From assembly GCA_029938745.1 (NCBI GenBank), contig JAOZUJ010000027.1, positions 4,309-12,844 on the forward strand: a stretch of DNA of 8,536 bases, given 5' to 3'. Both the position numbers and the translations under genes were made by a program. The notes below the pieces were generated by a model. The model was given only the letters and a program-made list of their open reading frames with translations, was not told the DNA's origin and ran no database searches. This DNA is from Candidatus Moraniibacteriota bacterium. GTDB lineage: Bacteria > Patescibacteriota > Minisyncoccia > Moranbacterales > GCA-2747515. Below are positions 5,912 to 8,536 of this stretch, in pieces (position 1 is the first letter of the stretch; each line of letters begins with the position of its first letter).

Positions 5912-6373
5912 TTAGAAATGCAATCTCTTGGAAAATAAAATAGAAAATATAAGCGGTGTGATTGCTATATAAAATATATACTCATTAAAAAATATATATA
6001 AACGATCTACTGGGATAACGAAACTCAATTGTTCCCACGGAACCAAAAAACAAATAATTGCAACAATAAAAAATACTGTTAGCACCGATATCCCAATAGA
6101 TTCAAAACTAAACCTCCCAACAGACCACGCCGTAACATCAAAAAATTTATTTTCTATCAAGGCAAAAATCACTACTATGCTCAAAAAATAAATTATATTT
6201 GCATACACTCCAAATAGCAGATTATCAGGCATGAGCATAACGAGACACAAAGAGATATAGCTTGCAATCAAAATACGAGATGTCCATGCTGTTTTCACAA
6301 TTGGAGCAAGTACAACTCCGATGGCAATAATAACACCAACAAAAAAAATGGAACTTGCAATAAAAGAATTCAT
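5912..6373 (-). CDS. Hypothetical five-helix integral membrane protein
   Basis: 153 residues that I do not recognise as a named family. It is almost wholly hydrophobic, with likely membrane helices near 4-26, 33-50, 52-74, 92-111 and 131-148. Charged residues sit in the short loops (KTAWTSR 27-33, ENKFFD 74-79, PVDRLY 121-126, and SKRLHF at the end). No signal peptide cleavage site, catalytic motif or metal site is apparent. Positive charges at the first loop (K27, R33) and at the extreme C-terminus (K149, R150) are consistent with those parts being cytoplasmic. ATG 6373 is the first start and has no Shine-Dalgarno. It is divergent from the PEGA-domain gene across a 117-bp AT-rich gap and converges on tRNA-Lys. 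A function cannot be assigned; a membrane role linked to its divergent envelope neighbour is only a guess from position. Coding status is supported by length and consistent helix pattern. Confidence 0.75.
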   Translation of the reverse strand: MNSFIASSIFFVGVIIAIGVVLAPIVKTAWTSRILIASYISLCLVMLMPDNLLFGVYANIIYFLSIVVIFALIENKFFDVTAWSVGRFSFESIGISVLTVFFIVAIICFLVPWEQLSFVIPVDRLYIFFNEYIFYIAITPLIFSILFSKRLHF

Positions 6374-6409
6374 ATATTTTTAATTTTATTTTTATATAGC
6401 ACATGTTAT

Positions 6410-6481
6410 AGTATACACCACAATATGCTTGATTTGTAGTATACTATATATTATACTATGTAGTTAGTATAATCAGTATAC
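6410..6481. repeat. Cluster of AGTATAC-type repeats in a divergent intergenic region
   Basis: AGTATAC occurs at 6410-6416, 6438-6444 (within the palindrome AGTATACT, 6438-6445) and 6475-6481. Near-copies are AGTATAA at 6466-6472 and TTATACT at 6451-6457. They lie in the control region between two divergent envelope genes and overlap the likely -10 boxes. They may be binding sites for a regulator, or just low-complexity AT-rich promoter sequence. Confidence 0.45.
6429..6457 (+). promoter_or_regulatory. Probable promoter of the PEGA-domain gene
   Basis: TTGATT (6429-6434) and TATACT (6452-6457) are 17 bp apart. This start would lie near 6464, giving a 27-nt leader. A perfect TATAAT at 6468-6473 without a good -35 is an alternative that would leave a leader of roughly 10 nt. 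Confidence 0.5.
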
Positions 6482-6490
6482 CAAAACATT

Positions 6491-7951
6491 ATGAAAACCC
6501 CTATTACTCGTCGTATTTTTTTCTGGACACTTTTTATCTCGTATTTTTTGATTACAGGGATGGTGCTGTTTTTTGTTTTTGGCTATCGTCATGATACAAA
6601 GCAAAAAATATTTATACACACAGGATCGCTCACCTTAAAAACAAACCCAAAAGATATTTCAATTCATCTCAATGATAAACCTCCAAAATCACGATTGGTA
6701 AATATTATCAATGATTCCTATCTCATAACTGGATTACGACCAAATGAATATAAACTTTCTATTTTTACTGATGAATTTAAAACGTGGAGCAAACACATTA
6801 ATATTCACAGTGGCGTATCTACTGAGTTATGGAACATCCTTCTCTTACGTGAAAATTATGAACGTACAAAATTTAACATTACAAATATAGATAAATTTTT
6901 TCCCGCACCAGCAGAAAACATTTTTGCTACAACAAGACAAATGGGTAAAACTCTTCTCGTACATGTTTTTGATACAAAAAAGGATGAATCAATAAACTCT
7001 TTTGTATTTCCTCAAATCACTTTTACAGAAAATGAATATGAAAATATTGAATGGTCACCTACAAGCAAAGATTTGATTATACCTGTTATAAAAACAGACA
7101 CAAATAGTATAAAAGATTATATTATTGCATATACAAAAACAAATAAGTATTTTTCTCTTTCTGACTTCATCACGTACACCAACCTACGTTCTGTGCGATG
7201 GGATCCAGAAGAAAAAAATGCCATCTATTTTTTGTCTGCAAACAAATTATTACACACAAAACTAGATTTTGAAGAAATCACTCTATTGCCAGAGGAATTT
7301 GCAACAGATGTTATTGCGTATGATTTTGCAGATGATGGTATTTATATTATGAATACAGCAGGCGAAATACTATATGATAGTGCCAAAAAAGGCGAAAATT
7401 TCAAAGTTCTCACCTCTTTTGATATTGATAACTCTCACAATAATTATAGACTCATTTCTTACGACAATCATCGTGCAATCGTTATTAATGATAATGGTGG
7501 CGACTTATATATTTATAATAAAGGTGACAACAGTACTTATGCAAAAAAACTCGGAACAAATATCGTTGGTGCCCATTTTTCAGATGATGGTAAAAAATTA
7601 TTATTTTATTCTCCATTTGAAATATTTATTTATTTTGCGCGTGATTGGGACACACAACCTGTGCGGAGCGAAGATCAAATGCAATCCATTATTCGTTTTT
7701 CACAAACTGTCGGAAACGTACATTTTGCAAAAGATTATGAACACATAATGTTTACAACCGGAGATGAACTCAAAATTTCAGAATTAGACTATCGTGGCAA
7801 TAGACACACTGATACAATTACTGCACTACCACTGGATACAACAGTTATCAATAAACATAAAGTGAATAAAGTATTTTTTATTGATACAATGGATGAAATT
7901 GAGCGTGGACTAATGTCCATTGAATTTCCAGAAAAAGAAACCCTGTTTTAA
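6491..7951 (+). CDS. Membrane-anchored PEGA-domain protein with beta-propeller-like C-terminal part
   Basis: 486 residues. A short basic N-terminus (KTPITRR) leads into one membrane helix (about 9-31) without a cleavage site, so the bulk should lie outside the cytoplasmic membrane as an anchored protein. GYRHDTKQKIFIHTGSLTLK (31-50) and TNPKDISIHLND (51-62) open a PEGA-like domain to about residue 118: strand, turn with GLRPNEYKLSIF, then WSKHINIHSGVSTEL. This Ig-like fold usually binds cell-wall or surface material. Residues from about 125 on show recurring short blocks of the kind found in WD40/TolB-like propellers (NIEWSPTSKDLIIPV, SVRWDPEEKNAIYFL, GAHFSDDGKKLLFYS, NVHFAKDYEHIMFTT). No catalytic motif is seen. 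ATG 6491 is the first start before the basic/hydrophobic N-terminus; no Shine-Dalgarno precedes it. A strong terminator follows. A structural or sensing role at the envelope is inferred from architecture, not proven. Confidence 0.87.
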   Translation: MKTPITRRIFFWTLFISYFLITGMVLFFVFGYRHDTKQKIFIHTGSLTLKTNPKDISIHLNDKPPKSRLVNIINDSYLITGLRPNEYKLSIFTDEFKTWSKHINIHSGVSTELWNILLLRENYERTKFNITNIDKFFPAPAENIFATTRQMGKTLLVHVFDTKKDESINSFVFPQITFTENEYENIEWSPTSKDLIIPVIKTDTNSIKDYIIAYTKTNKYFSLSDFITYTNLRSVRWDPEEKNAIYFLSANKLLHTKLDFEEITLLPEEFATDVIAYDFADDGIYIMNTAGEILYDSAKKGENFKVLTSFDIDNSHNNYRLISYDNHRAIVINDNGGDLYIYNKGDNSTYAKKLGTNIVGAHFSDDGKKLLFYSPFEIFIYFARDWDTQPVRSEDQMQSIIRFSQTVGNVHFAKDYEHIMFTTGDELKISELDYRGNRHTDTITALPLDTTVINKHKVNKVFFIDTMDEIERGLMSIEFPEKETLF

Positions 7952-7965
7952 TCTATAACAAAAAT

Positions 7966-7996
7966 AAAAACACTCCAATAAATTTGGAGTGTTTTT
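7966..7996. terminator. Strong two-way intrinsic terminator
   Basis: A perfect 13-bp stem (7966-7978 with 7984-7996, core CACTCC/GGAGTG) closes a 5-nt loop. The A-run at one side and T-run at the other give a U-tract on both strands. It ends the PEGA-domain gene (15 bp after its stop) and the minus-strand tRNA-Ala/GIY-YIG/tRNA-Ile series (5 bp after tRNA-Ile). Confidence 0.93.
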
Positions 7997-8001
7997 TATT
8001 G

Positions 8002-8075
8002 TGGGCGATCGGGGATTTGAACCTCGGACCTCGTCATTATCAGTGACGCGCTCTAACCAACTGAGCTAATCGCCC
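8002..8075 (-). tRNA. tRNA-Ile (anticodon GAT)
   Basis: A 74-nt cloverleaf on the minus strand. The acceptor GGGCGAT/ATCGCCC is perfect, the D arm is GCTC...GAGC, the anticodon stem CGTCA/TGACG encloses loop CTGATAA with GAT, and the T loop is TTCAAAT. The T stem CGAGG/CCCCG has one A-C mismatch at its middle pair (51-63). CCA is not encoded (CAA follows the discriminator A). It starts only 6 bp after the GIY-YIG stop codon and is probably processed from a shared transcript. Confidence 0.96.
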
Positions 8076-8081
8076 ATCATT

Positions 8082-8321
8082 TTAAATTAATCGTTTATTC
8101 CTAAATGCGTAACCTGAACTTGATTTCAAATATTTTTCAAAATCATAAGCTTGATTTTTATTTTCAAATGCACAATACCAACTAACTTTCCATGGTATAC
8201 CTGATTTTGTATATTTTACATTTCCATTATTATGTTCAGCTAATCTAGTTTTTAAATCACTTGTGACTCCGGTATATATTTTCTCATGAATTTCACTTGA
8301 TAATAAATAAACATAATACAT
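8082..8321 (-). CDS. Small GIY-YIG nuclease-superfamily protein (UPF0213/YhbQ-like)
   Basis: 79 residues from ATG 8321, the usual size for stand-alone single-domain GIY-YIG proteins. The GIY strand is YVY (3-5), as is common in this subgroup, and the YIG strand is YTG (16-18). Arg26 in LKTRLAEH and His30 are the expected catalytic-helix residues. The metal-binding Glu is probably Glu62 in DFEKYLKSS. NNGNVKYTKSG (31-41) and the ending SSGYAFRNKRLI are also characteristic. Relatives cut structured or branched DNA, but the cellular role of this small group is poorly defined. An in-frame TTG at 8339 would add six residues; ATG 8321 gives the canonical MYYVYLL start. No good Shine-Dalgarno is seen. 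It stands between tRNA-Ala and tRNA-Ile on the same strand, with unusual repeats upstream, which raises the possibility of a mobile cassette (inference). Confidence 0.92.
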   Translation of the reverse strand: MYYVYLLSSEIHEKIYTGVTSDLKTRLAEHNNGNVKYTKSGIPWKVSWYCAFENKNQAYDFEKYLKSSSGYAFRNKRLI

Positions 8322-8370
8322 AAAAATCGTGATAATCAATCCTACTTCGCTCTATACGAGCTTCGCGGGA

Positions 8371-8465
8371 CACCACTTCACACTTAACAATAAAAGTATA
8401 GTTTTATATATAGTATTGTGATGTTCGCACCGCGTAACTCTTGCGATAGCAAGAGTGAAGTGGTG
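8371..8465. repeat. Inverted repeat copying the tRNA-Ala 3' end, with an inner hairpin
   Basis: The 15 bases at 8371-8385 (CACCACTTCACACTT) are the inverted copy of 8451-8465 at 14 of 15 positions. The right arm includes the CCA end and discriminator of tRNA-Ala and the adjoining sequence. Inside is a perfect 8-bp hairpin, ACTCTTGC (8437-8444) with GCAAGAGT (8449-8456) around GATA. Just outside the left arm, 8349-8364 hold GCTC...GAGC flanked by repeated TTCGC. In RNA from the minus strand the long arms could pair and sequester the tRNA 3' end. There is no T-run, so it is not an ordinary terminator. Confidence 0.75.
8395..8422 (-). promoter_or_regulatory. Weak candidate promoter for the GIY-YIG gene and tRNA-Ile
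   Basis: On the minus strand ATCACA (8422-8417) and TATACT (8400-8395) are 16 bp apart. Initiation would be near 8388, inside the space between the inverted-repeat arms. Partial matches only; read-through from tRNA-Ala is an equally good source of transcript. Confidence 0.25.
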
Positions 8466-8536
8466 GACCAGACAGGACTTGAACCCGCTACCTCCTCAGT
8501 GCAAGTGAGGCGCTCTACCAGATGAGCTACTGGCCC
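8461..8536 (-). tRNA. tRNA-Ala (anticodon TGC), CCA encoded
   Basis: The minus strand from the last base of the window gives a complete 76-nt tRNA. The acceptor stem GGGCCAG/CTGGTCC has one G-U pair, the D arm is GCTC...GAGC, the anticodon stem CCTCA/TGAGG encloses loop CTTGCAC with TGC, and the T arm is GCGGG-TTCAAGT-CCTGT. Discriminator A is followed by an encoded CCA (8463-8461), unlike the tRNA-Lys and tRNA-Ile genes here. Its promoter would lie beyond the window. The 3' end forms one arm of an inverted repeat. Confidence 0.96.

Noticed and set aside
7374..7748. Open frame of 124 codons within the PEGA-domain gene in another frame
   Set aside because: The main frame is continuous with coherent domain structure; the overlapping frame is low-complexity Ile/Leu/Thr-rich and has no start signal.
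1..8536. CRISPR array, insertion sequence or transposase
   Set aside because: No regularly spaced repeats and no transposase or Cas-like reading frame were found on either strand.

Overview
The window looks like a piece of an AT-rich, compact bacterial genome. I think it is probably from the Candidate Phyla Radiation (Patescibacteria), though this is inference. The reasons are short intergenic gaps, weak or absent Shine-Dalgarno sequences before several genes, a PEGA-domain protein with the 'GYRxD...G.L.LK..P' arrangement I associate with these lineages, a solitary AbrB-like gene, a small GIY-YIG nuclease gene, and frr followed directly by rseP without the usual uppS/cdsA/dxr block. All reading frames close normally with the standard bacterial code; no in-frame TGA recoding is seen.

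Region 1 (1-2267) belongs to surface polysaccharide synthesis. A GT4-type glycosyltransferase on the minus strand runs off the left edge. A UDP-N-acetylhexosamine-type 6-dehydrogenase is divergently transcribed on the plus strand, and a two-way terminator (2291-2316) closes it.

Region 2 (2335-5489) is a minus-strand run read as lipoprotein (Asp-box beta-propeller) -> frr -> rseP -> small AbrB/SpoVT-like protein. It joins envelope functions (lipoprotein, site-2 protease) with ribosome recycling. A perfect 34-bp palindrome, made of three TAACGTTA octamers 11 bp apart, sits between the rseP stop and the AbrB-like start. It is the most striking non-coding signal here and a plausible operator for the AbrB-like protein.

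Region 3 (5600-5900) is a tRNA-Lys gene with a consensus promoter. It is followed by a second, degenerate copy of the tRNA's T-arm and 3' end, split by a 30-bp hairpin-forming insert, and then by a two-way terminator.

Region 4 (5912-7951) has two divergent envelope genes: a five-helix membrane protein of unknown function (minus) and an anchored PEGA/beta-propeller-like protein (plus). The gap between them is rich in AGTATAC-type repeats.

Region 5 (7966-8536) is a minus-strand tRNA-Ala -> GIY-YIG nuclease -> tRNA-Ile series ending in a strong terminator. The sequence between tRNA-Ala and the nuclease gene contains an inverted copy of the tRNA-Ala 3' end and other hairpins. No CRISPR array, transposase, rRNA or complete novel defence system is visible. 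No stretch over 300 bases lacks a gene.
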